A DNA stretch of 37,449 nucleotides, from the NCBI GenBank assembly GCA_013697055.1, contig JACCXK010000129.1, positions 1 through 37,449 on the forward strand. Direction: 5' to 3'. Of this stretch, positions 17,442 through 25,927 are shown one piece after another. The notes under the pieces were generated by a model that made no database searches, had not been told where the DNA came from, and saw only the letters and a list, made by a program, of their open reading frames with translations. This stretch comes from Alphaproteobacteria bacterium (GTDB lineage: Bacteria; Pseudomonadota; Alphaproteobacteria; Micropepsales; Micropepsaceae). Each line of letters opens with the position of its first letter. Position 1 is the first letter of the stretch. A program made the translations under genes and the position numbers.

Positions 17442-18908
17442 ATGGCGCATGATTCCGTTGCCCTGGCTCAAGTCCTGCTGCGGAGCGGGCGCGTATTGGA
17501 AGCACGCGACGCACTGGTGCAGGCAATTGCCGCAGGCCAGGACGGCGCGCCGGTTCGCAGCCTGTTGGGCCTGGTCCTGCACCAGCTGGGCGATTTGCCG
17601 GGCTGCCAGCGCGAACTGCGCCAGGCGGTGACCTTGGCGCCCCAGGACGGGGCGGCGCAATTTGCCCTGGCCTCGATCGCGCTGCGGTTAGGGGATGAAG
17701 AAGAAGCGGAAGCTGCCGCACGCCGCGCCGTCACGCTGGGCATGGATGACATCCACTCCTATGTCCTTCTGGGGCGGCTGTTCAACAAGCAGGGCCGGCT
17801 GGAGGAAGCCGAGACCGCCTGGCGCAAGGCGGTGCGCAAGGATCCCTCCTCGCCGCAGGCCCAGCGCGAACTGGCCGGGCTGGTGTGGATGCGGACCGGC
17901 GATCTGAGCCGCGCGCGCGCCGAACTGGATGCGGCGCCCCAGACGCCCGACATTGTCGCGGTCACGGTGCGGTTGTTGCAGGATGCCGGCGACGAGGCCG
18001 GCGCCTACACTTTGGCGGCGGCGCGGGCGGATCGCGATGCGAGCCTGAATGTGCTGGCGGCGCGCGCAGGGTTGAAGTTCGATCCGCAAGACTCCGACCG
18101 GCGCCTGTCCGACGCCGCGCCGGGCATCACGCCGCAGCTGCGGGCCAAGGCCGAGATTGAAGTGGACCTGGCATTGGGCCGCATTGAACAGGCGGTGAAG
18201 CGCGCCGAGGCGTTGCATGCCGCCCGGCCCACCGACCAGCACGCCACCGCGCTGTTGGCAGTGGCGTGGCGGCTGGCGGGCGATCCCCGCTACGCGTCGC
18301 TGTATGACTATGGCCGGCTGGTCAAGGCTTATCGCATTGAAGCGCCGCAAGGCTGGAGCAGCCTGGACGACTACCTGCGCGATCTGGGTGACGCGCTGGA
18401 TGCCATCCACGGGCCGCTGACCCATCCGGTAGGCCAATCGCTGCGCCATGGCAGCCAGACCATGCGGGCGCTGTCCGATTATCCCGATCCGGCGATCCGC
18501 GCGCTGTTTGACGCCATCGACGAGCCGATCCGCGCGCATATCGCCGCGCTTGGCGAACCCAATCAGGACTATGGCTTCGGCGGCGCCTGGTCGGTGCGAT
18601 TGAACGCGAGCGGCTTTCACATCAATCACATCCATCCCGAAGGCTGGCTGTCGTCGGCCTTTTATGTGCGACTGCCGGAAAAGATGGAGGGCCGGGAAGG
18701 CTGGCTGAAATTCGGCGAGCCAGGTCCGCCGACAGTGCCGCCGCTGGCCCCCGATCATCTGGTCAAGCCCGAGCCTGGCCTGTTGGTGCTGTTTCCATCC
18801 TATATGTGGCACGGCACCGTGCCGTTTGCGTCAGACGACAAGCGTCTCTCCTGCGCCTTCGACATCGTGCGGCGGAGCTTCAAAGATCCAGGTGCAGGAA
18901 CTGGTTGA
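17442..18908 (+). CDS. TPR-repeat protein with C-terminal 2OG-Fe(II) oxygenase domain
   Basis: 488 aa. Residues about 1-150 are tetratricopeptide-like helical repeats (LLGLVLHQLGDLPGCQRELRQAVTLAP, LLGRLFNKQGRLEEAETAWRKAV). The last ~200 residues are a putative 2-oxoglutarate/Fe(II) oxygenase (PF13759 type): FHINHIHPEGWLSSAFYVRLP supplies the first His ligand, GLLVLFPSYMWHGTVPF the second, followed by an Arg for 2-oxoglutarate. TPRs may present a protein or peptide substrate. Start ATG at 17442 is the first Met of the family-like part; upstream in-frame sequence is antisense to the PCC gene. Overlaps the convergent GNAT gene by 29 bases. Confidence 0.85.
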   Translation: MAHDSVALAQVLLRSGRVLEARDALVQAIAAGQDGAPVRSLLGLVLHQLGDLPGCQRELRQAVTLAPQDGAAQFALASIALRLGDEEEAEAAARRAVTLGMDDIHSYVLLGRLFNKQGRLEEAETAWRKAVRKDPSSPQAQRELAGLVWMRTGDLSRARAELDAAPQTPDIVAVTVRLLQDAGDEAGAYTLAAARADRDASLNVLAARAGLKFDPQDSDRRLSDAAPGITPQLRAKAEIEVDLALGRIEQAVKRAEALHAARPTDQHATALLAVAWRLAGDPRYASLYDYGRLVKAYRIEAPQGWSSLDDYLRDLGDALDAIHGPLTHPVGQSLRHGSQTMRALSDYPDPAIRALFDAIDEPIRAHIAALGEPNQDYGFGGAWSVRLNASGFHINHIHPEGWLSSAFYVRLPEKMEGREGWLKFGEPGPPTVPPLAPDHLVKPEPGLLVLFPSYMWHGTVPFASDDKRLSCAFDIVRRSFKDPGAGTG

Positions 18909-19335
18909 ATGGGCTGCGCGTGTAATCGGCAAAGGCTTCGCCATCGCTGAAGCCGTGGCTGCGATAAAGCCGCAGCGCCGGCTCGAATGCGGGGCCGGAG
19001 CCTGTCTCCAGGCTGAGCCGCCGCAGGCCCCGCGCACGCGCCTGCTCAATGATATGGTTGAGCAAAAGCCGGCCCACGCCCTGGCGCAGGAAACCCGGAT
19101 GGGTCCGCATGGATTTGATTTCGCCGGTCCTGGCGTCCAGCCGTTTCAAGGCGCCGATGCTGCAGAAGGCATCGCCCCGCCAAACGCTCCAGACAGTGAC
19201 CTCCGGGACTTTGAGGCCCGACAGGTCCAGCGCGAAGACATGACCGGGCGGCGAGTTGGAATGCATGCCGGCAAGATGCAGCCGCAGCAGATCCTGTGTT
19301 TCCCGGCTCGACAGGTCGTCTATCTGTATGTTCAT
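18880..19335 (-). CDS. GNAT family N-acetyltransferase
   Basis: 151 aa GNAT. The acetyl-CoA-binding motif A is IKSMRTHPGFLRQGVGRLLLNHIIEQARARG (R/Q-x-x-G-x-G/A type) and motif B is LRLYRSHGF. It fits the YsnE/YjaB-like small acetyltransferases with LSLETGSGPAF before the last strands. The substrate is unknown. Its 3' end overlaps the convergent TPR/oxygenase gene by 29 bases, so these two genes cannot both have long 3' untranslated regions without antisense pairing. Confidence 0.9.
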   Translation of the reverse strand: MNIQIDDLSSRETQDLLRLHLAGMHSNSPPGHVFALDLSGLKVPEVTVWSVWRGDAFCSIGALKRLDARTGEIKSMRTHPGFLRQGVGRLLLNHIIEQARARGLRRLSLETGSGPAFEPALRLYRSHGFSDGEAFADYTRSPFNQFLHLDL

Positions 19336-19366
19336 CGACGCCCCCTTGTGCCGGTTTGATCTTCCG

Positions 19367-20527
19367 TTACTGATCGAGGGCTGAAAAGCGAAATTCCGTC
19401 ACTTCGTGAAAGGCTTTTCCGGGAACCAGTTCGGTCGACGGAAAGTTCGGGTGATTGGGCGAATCCGGATAGTGCTGCGTCTGGAATGATATCGCGCTGT
19501 GCGGCACATATCCCTTGGCATGGGCGACCTGCGGGCGCACGGAATTGGCGGTATAGACCTGCACGCCGGGTTGCGTCGTCCAGACTTCCAGCTGCCGTCC
19601 CGCCTCGACATCGCGCAGCCGCGCGGCGATCCGCAGCTTTCCCGGCACGCCGTCAATGACGAAATTGTGATCGATACCTTTCTTGCTGGCGATCTGCAAA
19701 TCGCTTGAACCCAATCTGGGGCCAAGCACGGCAGGCGCCGTGAAATCGAAATCCGTTCCCGTCACATCGCGTATTTCCCCCGTGGGGATGCTGCCGGCGT
19801 CAATCGGCGTGTAGTGGTGTGCGAACAGCTGCAGCGTTTCATGATCGATGGTGGCGGACGGATTGCCCGACAGGCTGAAATAGGAGTGATTGATCAGGTT
19901 GATGACGGTTTTCTTGTCCGTCGTGGCGCGATAATCGATCCGCAGCCTGTTATGCCGGGTCAGGGTGTAAGTGACCGTCACCTCGACGGTGCCCGGAAAT
20001 CCCATATAGCCGTCGGGGTCGGTCCTTTTCAGGATCAGCTGCGGTTCGGCGCCATCGCGGATGGTTGCGGTAAAGACCTGGCGGAAATAGGCCATCACGC
20101 CACCCTGGTCCAGATCGCCGTTCTTGTCGGGATCGAGGGCATAGCTCTGTCCGTCAATGGTCAGCCTGGCGCCTTTGATGCGATTGGCGAAGCGGCCGAC
20201 GATGGCGCCGTAATGTCCGTTGGCGCGGATATAATCCTCGCTGGTATAATCCGTCAGCGTGTCGAAGCCCTGCACGACATTTGCGAATGCGCCGCCCTTC
20301 CCCGGCGCATGGATGGAAACCACCACCCCGCCATAGTTGGAAATGCGCACCTGCATTCCCGCGGCGTTGGTCAGGGTGTAGAGATTGGCCGGGCGGTGGT
20401 CGTCGGCGGTCGCGCCCCAATCCTGCGTGGTGATCGCGGCCTGGACGGGCGCGCAAACGGCCAGGACGGCCAACATCACCAGGGGCATCAAGCAGTTGGT
20501 GTTGTACTTTTTAAGTTCCATGGCCAT
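19367..20527 (-). CDS. Exported aldose 1-epimerase (GalM-like) with altered catalytic residues
   Basis: About 386 aa with an N-terminal signal (LMPLVMLAVLAVCAPVQA). The galactose mutarotase fold is clear: NYGGVVVSIHAPG, GAIVGRFANRIKGARL (conserved Arg), NHSYFSLSG (conserved His), GIDHNFVI (conserved Asp), and QHYPDSPNHPNFPST. Two key positions differ. The LHGG motif with its catalytic-site His reads LDQGG (codon 20105-20107, CAG), and the catalytic base Glu in the usual LETQ block reads FQTQ (codon 19481-19483, CAG). A normal mutarotase is therefore doubtful; sugar binding may remain. Start codon uncertain between 20527 and 20521. Confidence 0.85.
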   Translation of the reverse strand: MAMELKKYNTNCLMPLVMLAVLAVCAPVQAAITTQDWGATADDHRPANLYTLTNAAGMQVRISNYGGVVVSIHAPGKGGAFANVVQGFDTLTDYTSEDYIRANGHYGAIVGRFANRIKGARLTIDGQSYALDPDKNGDLDQGGVMAYFRQVFTATIRDGAEPQLILKRTDPDGYMGFPGTVEVTVTYTLTRHNRLRIDYRATTDKKTVINLINHSYFSLSGNPSATIDHETLQLFAHHYTPIDAGSIPTGEIRDVTGTDFDFTAPAVLGPRLGSSDLQIASKKGIDHNFVIDGVPGKLRIAARLRDVEAGRQLEVWTTQPGVQVYTANSVRPQVAHAKGYVPHSAISFQTQHYPDSPNHPNFPSTELVPGKAFHEVTEFRFSALDQ

Positions 20528-20642
20528 CGCGCAAGCTAGCCGTGATCCTGTCCGAAAGCGATCCAAACTTATGCAGCGTCACGGGGCGGTTACAAACCTG
20601 CGCCAAGGTGTCCGCCATGCAATGTTTTTAGGGATCATGTTC

Positions 20643-21350
20643 ATGAAATCGCTCGTCAAAACGGCCGCCATCGCCGCATTTTTTGTCTCCGCGGCCCTAT
20701 CGTCCGCGCAGGCACTGGTGGTCGGCGTCACCGACACCAACCCGAACCACAGCAATTCCGCGCCGTTCGGAAGCGCCCAGGCCGCCTATGTCTATCAGCA
20801 GGTGTTTGATGATAGCGCTTTCAGCGGCCCGCTGACCATCAACCAGCTCACCTTCTACGACACGATCCTCAAGGGCGGCTCGCCGAATCCGGGCAGCAAC
20901 TTCCAGATCTATCTGGCAGCCACCACCACACAGCAAGTGAATGCCATTACCGACAATTTTCCTGTCGCCCTTATCAACAGCGCCACGCTGGTCTTCAATG
21001 GCGCCATTCCGGCGCTTGCCAATGGGCGGCTCGACTTCACCCTGTCCCAGTCTTTTGCCTATGACCCAAGCGGGGGCACCAACCTGTTGTTGATCGTCAA
21101 GAATTTCGACCTGTCCGGATCGGCGACGCCGTTGTTCCTGGACTCCGACACGCGGGGCACCGTCACCAGCTCGCGCCAGTATAGCGGCCCGAATGGTCCG
21201 GCCGGCAATCTCAAGACCGGGCTTGTCACCGGCTTCAACGATGTTGTCGCCGTGCCGGAACCGGCGACCTGGGGCAGCATGCTGGCCGGACTGGCGCTGA
21301 TCGGCTTCATGGCCACCCGCCGCCGCCAAAGGTCGCCGGCAATCGGCTGA
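20643..21350 (+). CDS. PEP-CTERM sorting domain protein 2
   Basis: 235 aa. Signal peptide MKSLVKTAAIAAFFVSAALSSAQA; the ATG at 20643 is chosen for the AGGGA 8 bases upstream, though in-frame ATGs at 20622 and 20637 exist. The C-terminus is VPEPATWGSMLAGLALIGFM followed by TRRRQRSP, the PEPxTW variant of the exosortase signal. The body is a beta-sandwich-like choice-of-anchor domain, with no catalytic motif. A weak -24/-12-like sequence (CGG-N11-TGC around 20587-20602) precedes it, but the shared palindrome is absent. Strong terminator follows. Confidence 0.88.
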   Translation: MKSLVKTAAIAAFFVSAALSSAQALVVGVTDTNPNHSNSAPFGSAQAAYVYQQVFDDSAFSGPLTINQLTFYDTILKGGSPNPGSNFQIYLAATTTQQVNAITDNFPVALINSATLVFNGAIPALANGRLDFTLSQSFAYDPSGGTNLLLIVKNFDLSGSATPLFLDSDTRGTVTSSRQYSGPNGPAGNLKTGLVTGFNDVVAVPEPATWGSMLAGLALIGFMATRRRQRSPAIG

Positions 21351-21370
21351 CGCCACGCGCACAAAGAAAA

Positions 21371-21401
21371 ACGGGCACCCGATTGGGTGCCCGTTTTTTT
21401 T
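21371..21401. terminator. Bidirectional rho-independent terminator between convergent PEP-CTERM genes
   Basis: ACGGGCACCC (21371-21380), GATT loop, GGGTGCCCGT (21385-21394) and a run of T to 21401; A-rich on the other side, so it can serve the plus-strand gene ending at 21350 and the minus-strand gene ending at 21419. Confidence 0.92.
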
Positions 21402-21418
21402 GCGCCTGGAGATCCGGC

Positions 21419-23545
21419 CTATCCGGCGACGGCCTGCACGCGGCGGCGGCGCACAAAGCCGCCCAACAAACCCAGCCCGGACAGGAACAGGATCCAGGTC
21501 ATCGGCTCCGGCACGTCGGCCACCAACTGTCCGCCGCCTGCCAGCGCATAGGTCAGACCGCCGAGATAGGCGTTATCGGTTTGGTAGGCGTCGTAATAGA
21601 CGGTCAGGCCGTTAAAGCCGGTGATGTTAGCGATCGAACTTCCCGAGATCAGCGCGCCGATCAGGTCCGCGACATACCAGCCCCGGTTGCAGAGCGCCGT
21701 TCCATTCTTGAACGTGATCAGATTGCCGCCGTCGATGTTCAGCTCGCCCCAGCTGAAATCCTGGTTGCGGGCGGTTTTGCCGTTGTCGGCGCCCAGCACG
21801 TCGATCCAATGATTGGTCTGGTCGGCGCCGATGAGTTCGAGGGTCGCCTCCCGCGTGTACCAAAGCTGGTTCTTGGTGCTGGCATTGGTGAAATTACCGC
21901 CCACCTTGAAAACATCGCCCGCGCCCGCCTGGATATAGCCGTTGGCGCCGACCGAGAGATTGTTGAACGTCTGGGTCGAAGGGTCGGAAATATAGGCGCC
22001 GTTGTTCTGGAAGGTGCCGGTAAAGCTGACGGTCGCATTGTCGACCCTGACCGTGCCGTTGTTGACGACATCGCCGCCCAGGGCGCCGTTCACCAGCATG
22101 GTGGCGCCGGTGGCCACCGTCACGCCCGAGGCATAGGTCTGGTTGCCATTGACCGCCCAGCGGCCGCTATCGACCTTCAGGACCTCGACACCGGAGACGT
22201 TCGCCAGGGTGCCGTTGCCGCTGCCCAGCAGATGGATGGTGTCGGAGCCCCCGCCGCCATTCAGAGCGCCGTTCAGGGCAGAGCCGCCATAAAGGTTGAT
22301 CGTATCGACACCGTTGCCCATCACCACGCTGCCATTGATCACGCCGCCGGCGCGATTGGTCAGGGTGTCGCCGGAAATGCTGGTGATGGCGATGGCCTGG
22401 CCGTTCGTGCCGGTGATGGTGCCGGCATTGTCTATGCTGGTGGCGCCAAAGGCGTTGCCGTGATCGCTGTCGTCCACGGTGATGGCGCGTTCGTCGGAGA
22501 TGATCAGGCCGCCCGCATTGTTGGTGACCGTGCCGCCGCCGATCGCCAACGCTTCGTTGAGCGAAGCCGCCGCCACCGGATCGATGCCCACGGCCCGGAT
22601 GGTGCCCGCGTTGGTGATATTCACGAGATAGTCGACATCGATGGCGTCGCCATCGGCATGGACCGCGTTGCCGGTGATCACGCCGCCGGCATTGTTGACC
22701 ACAACGGTGATGCCGCTGGCCGTGGTGGTGTCGATGTTCAGGCCCGAACCGTCCACGCCCGTGATGGTGCCGGAATTGTTGACGATGATGGCGTCCTTGC
22801 CGGTGATGGCATTGCGCGCGCCTGTGATGGACCCGGTCGAGAAATTGTTGATCGTGCCGCCCTTGCCGACATCCTGGAAATCGATGGCGTCATTGTTGCT
22901 GTCATTGCCATTCGCGCCGGTCACCCAATTGGCGATGATCTGGCCGGAATTGTTGATGGTGGCGCGGTTGCCGGGCCGTATGCCGTCGGCATCGGCGGCC
23001 TGGATCACGCCGCCAACCTGGTTGGTGATGGTGACGGTGCCGGTGGTGGTGGTGATGGCGTTGAAATCCAGCGCCTGGCCATTGCTGCCGCCGGTGCCGG
23101 TGGCCTTGATGGTGCCGAAATTGTTGACGTTGATGGCGCCGGTGCCGATATCGTTGTTGATCTGGAACGCGTCATTGCCCGCCGAGGCGAGCACGGATGT
23201 GGCGGTCAGGTTGTCGAAATTGAAGCTGCGCGCCGCGCCGGCGGCATTGCTGGATGTGCCGATGCCGCGCGAGGAGCCCGAGCCCTGGATCGTTCCGGAA
23301 TTGTTGATGGTGACGGCAGCGGTGGTGTTGGTGTTCAGGCTCCAGGTGATGGCGACCGTCCCGGCCGCCGGCGTCAGCTTGCCGCCGGCGCCGATGGTCC
23401 CCAGGTTGGGACCGAACACCGTCTTGCCGCCGGTATCGGTGGCGCCCGGATTGACCGTGAAGTCGGCCGCGAAAGCCTGGGGCGTCAGCAAAACAACCGC
23501 GGCGCCCGCCAGCAAGGACGCGCGAAATCCAGCAAAACCAATCAT
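21419..23545 (-). CDS. PEP-CTERM beta-solenoid surface protein 3
   Basis: 708 aa. Signal peptide MIGFAGFRASLLAGAAVVLLTPQAFAA (start 23545; a TTG start 9 codons upstream is less likely). The body is a long series of degenerate repeats such as INNSGTI..G, VNNFGTIKATG, VNNSGTITGVDGSG, ITNAGTIRAVG, IDNAGTITGTNG, as in autotransporter passenger beta-helices. A hemolysin-type-like GNGVDTINLYGG ... GGSDTIHLLGSG segment follows (about 430-475). Instead of a beta-barrel translocator, it ends in VPEPMTWILFLSGLGLLGGF with RRRRVQ, an exosortase signal. So an adhesin-like fibre probably sorted by exosortase. Upstream there is a perfect TGGCACG (23617-23623 on the minus strand), but the -12 element is mis-spaced. 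Confidence 0.88.
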   Translation of the reverse strand: MIGFAGFRASLLAGAAVVLLTPQAFAADFTVNPGATDTGGKTVFGPNLGTIGAGGKLTPAAGTVAITWSLNTNTTAAVTINNSGTIQGSGSSRGIGTSSNAAGAARSFNFDNLTATSVLASAGNDAFQINNDIGTGAINVNNFGTIKATGTGGSNGQALDFNAITTTTGTVTITNQVGGVIQAADADGIRPGNRATINNSGQIIANWVTGANGNDSNNDAIDFQDVGKGGTINNFSTGSITGARNAITGKDAIIVNNSGTITGVDGSGLNIDTTTASGITVVVNNAGGVITGNAVHADGDAIDVDYLVNITNAGTIRAVGIDPVAAASLNEALAIGGGTVTNNAGGLIISDERAITVDDSDHGNAFGATSIDNAGTITGTNGQAIAITSISGDTLTNRAGGVINGSVVMGNGVDTINLYGGSALNGALNGGGGSDTIHLLGSGNGTLANVSGVEVLKVDSGRWAVNGNQTYASGVTVATGATMLVNGALGGDVVNNGTVRVDNATVSFTGTFQNNGAYISDPSTQTFNNLSVGANGYIQAGAGDVFKVGGNFTNASTKNQLWYTREATLELIGADQTNHWIDVLGADNGKTARNQDFSWGELNIDGGNLITFKNGTALCNRGWYVADLIGALISGSSIANITGFNGLTVYYDAYQTDNAYLGGLTYALAGGGQLVADVPEPMTWILFLSGLGLLGGFVRRRRVQAVAG

Positions 23546-23682
23546 TACCCGTACCCCTTTGTGTTTGCCCAAAGGGTAGGGTTGCGGGGTGACACATCCG
23601 TGACAAACAGGCGGAACGTGCCAATTTGGCGCGGCTTTTCGTTAGCGCGGGCAACTGCAAACCGGCGCGCACAAACAAAAAC

Positions 23683-23705
23683 GGCGCCCTCGAGGGCGCC
23701 GCGTT
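23683..23705 (-). terminator. Rho-independent terminator of PEP-CTERM gene 4
   Basis: Perfect 18-base palindrome GGCGCCCTCGAGGGCGCC (23683-23700). Read on the minus strand it is followed by GTTTTTGTTTG. It lies just after the stop of the gene at 23724. Confidence 0.8.
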
Positions 23706-23723
23706 TGCTGCAAAGTTTGCATC

Positions 23724-24239
23724 TTACGCTTTCCTTGTTTTCTTGCGGCGGCGCAGCGCCGCGGCGCCGGCCAGACCGGCGCCGAACAAGGAGAGGGTGA
23801 CGGGCTCGGGAACGGCAGCGGCGGGTGCTGGCGCCGCCGAGATCGTGCCGAAAGCCTGCTGCTGCAGGTTGCCGTAATAATACACATACCCGCTGGTCGT
23901 CCCCAGGGAGAATCGATTCGGATTTGAGCCGATCTGCTGGCTGAAGGATGCGTTCCAGAATCCGCCATTCAAGAACTGCACGGAGCTGGCCGTGCCGGAG
24001 AAGCTGTGGCCATCGATCAGGAAGGTCACGGCTGCGGTGCCCAAATTGGCCAGGCCGCTGGCGGGAGGCGCGAACGCGAGATCGATGGTGCCCGTGCCGT
24101 TGTACGTGGAAAGCGGCGCGCCAGTGCTATTGCCGGTGGAGGTCAGGGTCAGCGTGTACAGGACGCCGGCGTTCGCGGCCCCGGCCGACGCGCCGAGCGC
24201 GAGCAGGACGGCCAACACGAGCTTCTTGAAACGCATCAT
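23724..24239 (-). CDS. PEP-CTERM sorting domain protein 4
   Basis: 171 aa. Signal peptide FKKLVLAVLLALGASAGAANA; C-terminus VPEPVTLSLFGAGLAGAAAL with RRRKKTRKA, the PEPxTL variant almost identical to those of genes 1 and 5. The central domain is small, Gly/Ser/Thr rich, with an Ala/Pro linker (SAAPAPAAA) before the sorting signal. Start could be 24239 or the next codon. It carries the best-supported sigma-54-type promoter on this strand, with a YGTAA-N7-TTACR palindrome upstream in the divergent region shared with PEP-CTERM gene 5. Confidence 0.88.
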   Translation of the reverse strand: MMRFKKLVLAVLLALGASAGAANAGVLYTLTLTSTGNSTGAPLSTYNGTGTIDLAFAPPASGLANLGTAAVTFLIDGHSFSGTASSVQFLNGGFWNASFSQQIGSNPNRFSLGTTSGYVYYYGNLQQQAFGTISAAPAPAAAVPEPVTLSLFGAGLAGAAALRRRKKTRKA

Positions 24240-24276
24240 CGGATTTCCCAGCGCCGGAGGTTATCCGCCGGTGTTA

Positions 24277-24292
24277 CGCAAAGTTCGTGCCG
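24277..24292 (-). promoter_or_regulatory. Sigma-54-type -24/-12 promoter of PEP-CTERM gene 4
   Basis: CGGCAC-GAACT-TTGCG on the minus strand, nearly the full RpoN consensus (TGGCAC-N5-TTGCW). The -12 C is at 24278, giving a start near 24266, about 27 bases before the ATG at 24239. Confidence 0.65.
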
Positions 24293-24331
24293 GTAGAAAC
24301 GCGGCGGAAAAGCAGAGTTTTTTTAGGCGCG

Positions 24332-24348
24332 TGTAAAAGATATTTACA
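24332..24348. promoter_or_regulatory. 17-bp palindrome TGTAA-N7-TTACA (predicted enhancer-binding site)
   Basis: TGTAAAAGATATTTACA, centred about 74 bases upstream of the predicted start of PEP-CTERM gene 4. It lies between divergent PEP-CTERM genes 4 and 5 and could in principle serve both, though no good -24/-12 was found on the gene 5 side. Confidence 0.6.
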
Positions 24349-24518
24349 AAACTGTCATTTTTGCAGCCACCCGTGACGACGCTGTTCATCCCAGCTGTAT
24401 CGATGGTGGTGCCATCAGACCTCATTCTCAGGTCGCAGCCATGTGGGCGACGCTCTCATTCGAACTGTCGCAAACCGGCGATACGGTCACCCGGCAATTC
24501 ATCCGACCGGGGACCATC

Positions 24519-25199
24519 ATGTCATTCAAGTTTGGCTTCATCTGCGCCGCGGCGCTTGCCTTCTTCACCACTGTCGCCGAGGCGGCGACCTATCAATTCA
24601 ACATCAATACCAGCAGCCTGGCGGGTACCAGCGGCTACCTGGATTTCCAGTTCGGCAATTCGAGCTTTGGTCCTTTCCAGGAGGTGACCGCCACCATTTC
24701 CACCTTCCAGGGCGGTGGCGGCACCCTGGCGAATATCGATCCCTATACCTCAACCGATCAGTTCGGCTTTCCCGATGTGCTGGGCAAGGTTTTCGGCACC
24801 TTGCCCGCGGCCGTGACGCTTGACGATAACGGCAGCGTGTCGGTCACGGAATATTTTCACCCCTTCACCTTCGGCAACTCGATTTCCTTTTTGCTGACCC
24901 TGGGCGGGCCTGCGGTCGATGCTCCCCTGTGCGCCGGCTTCGGCGGCTGCGACCTGCATGCCTTTGGCATTGGCATCCTGGACGGCGGCGAAAATTATCT
25001 GTTCACCACCGATCCCAACGCATTTTTGCTGGGCGGCGTGCAGGTGAACCGCAACGGCACTCTCACGTCCTATCTCAATCCCGGCGCCGCCTCCGCGCTG
25101 GCGATTACCGCGGTGCCCGAGCCTGTGACGCTGACCCTGTTCAGCGCGGGCCTGATCGGTGTTGGCGCCCTTCGCCGCAAGAAGGCCGCGCGCGCGTAA
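24519..25199 (+). CDS. PEP-CTERM sorting domain protein 5
   Basis: 226 aa, resembling the NF038129-type PEP-CTERM family. Signal peptide MSFKFGFICAAALAFFTTVAEAA; start at 24519 preceded by GGGGA. C-terminus VPEPVTLTLFSAGLIGVGAL with RRKKAARA. The beta-rich body has DLHAFGIGILDGGENYLFTTDP near its end and a CAGFGGCD segment with two Cys. The upstream 280 bases are shared with the divergent gene 4. It ends 8 bases from the convergent RlpA-like gene. Confidence 0.87.
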   Translation: MSFKFGFICAAALAFFTTVAEAATYQFNINTSSLAGTSGYLDFQFGNSSFGPFQEVTATISTFQGGGGTLANIDPYTSTDQFGFPDVLGKVFGTLPAAVTLDDNGSVSVTEYFHPFTFGNSISFLLTLGGPAVDAPLCAGFGGCDLHAFGIGILDGGENYLFTTDPNAFLLGGVQVNRNGTLTSYLNPGAASALAITAVPEPVTLTLFSAGLIGVGALRRKKAARA

Positions 25200-25207
25200 A
25201 CCGTCCT

Positions 25208-25681
25208 TCAGGGATGTCCGTCCGGCTTTGCATCATCGCCTGGTGCGCCCTCGGCTAGCGGACTGTCCTGGTCTTCGTGAAACGCCTTGACGCTCCCCCG
25301 GGCCACGCCGCGCCGGAACATCCCCAATTCTCGTGCCGCGGCGGCGGAAACGTCGATGACGCGGCTTTTGGTGTGCGGACCGCGGTCTGTGACGCGCACC
25401 TTCACCCAGCGCCGATTGCGCAGATTGGTGACCCGCACGATGGTACCGAAGGGCAGCCAAGGATGCGCCGCCGTGAAATCGCGCCAATCGAAGCTCGTCC
25501 CGCTGGCGGTGATTTTGCCGCCGTGTTTTTCGCCATAGTACGAGGCTGATCCGCTCTGGATGAAATAAGCCTGCGGGTTTTGGACATCTGCAGTGTGCTC
25601 ATGATGACGGACTGCCGGATGTGCGGTGGCGGGGACAATTGCCGCCATGGTTGCGATCAGGACGATCACCGCAGGCCGCAT
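25208..25681 (-). CDS. RlpA-like double-psi beta-barrel protein
   Basis: 157 aa with a signal peptide ([20 protein letters not shown]). The RlpA-type domain is complete: [73 protein letters not shown]. RlpA proteins are septal-ring lytic transglycosylases acting on denuded glycan; this one has no SPOR domain, so its septal targeting is uncertain. The ATG sits inside the reading frame of the truncated comM remnant (its frame ends at 25666), so the gene may have been brought here by the deletion that removed most of comM and may depend on comM transcription. Confidence 0.85.
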   Translation of the reverse strand: MRPAVIVLIATMAAIVPATAHPAVRHHEHTADVQNPQAYFIQSGSASYYGEKHGGKITASGTSFDWRDFTAAHPWLPFGTIVRVTNLRNRRWVKVRVTDRGPHTKSRVIDVSAAAARELGMFRRGVARGSVKAFHEDQDSPLAEGAPGDDAKPDGHP

Positions 25682-25927
25682 GTCGCCGCCAGCAATCCCA
25701 GCGCGATGGGCAGGTCGTAATGCGAACCTTCCTTGGGCAGGTCGGCGGGGGCGAGATTGACGGTGATGCGCTTGAAGGGCAGCGCCAGGCCGATGGCGCT
25801 CAGCGCCGCCCGCACCCGCTCCTTGCTTTCCCCCACCGCCTTGTCGGCCAGGCCGACAATGTTGAACAGCCCGTTGCCGCCATCACCGACATGGACCTGG
25901 ACATCGACTTCACGCGCCTCGATGCCC

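Noticed and set aside
20577-20602. CGTCA..TTACA plus CGG-N11-TGC upstream of PEP-CTERM gene 2, as a fourth copy of the shared regulatory pair
   Set aside because: The half-sites are mismatched and 8 bases apart instead of 7, they overlap the putative -24 region, and the -24/-12 match is poor.
22300-23150. Regularly spaced near-repeats that could suggest a CRISPR or satellite array
   Set aside because: They are the codons of the NNxGTI beta-solenoid rungs, of variable spacing and sequence, and lie inside an open reading frame.
21383-23800. Very long open frame on the plus strand across the beta-solenoid gene
   Set aside because: It is antisense to a clear PEP-CTERM gene; its residue makeup (Gly, Ala, Asp, Arg repeats) reflects the complement of Asn/Gly/Thr-rich repeats in GC-rich DNA, with no start signal or family motif.
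24391-24500. Sigma-54 promoter for PEP-CTERM gene 5 in the plus direction
   Set aside because: Every GG dinucleotide in the expected interval lacks a GC at the required spacing; closest is AGGTCGCAGCCATGT, which misses the GC.
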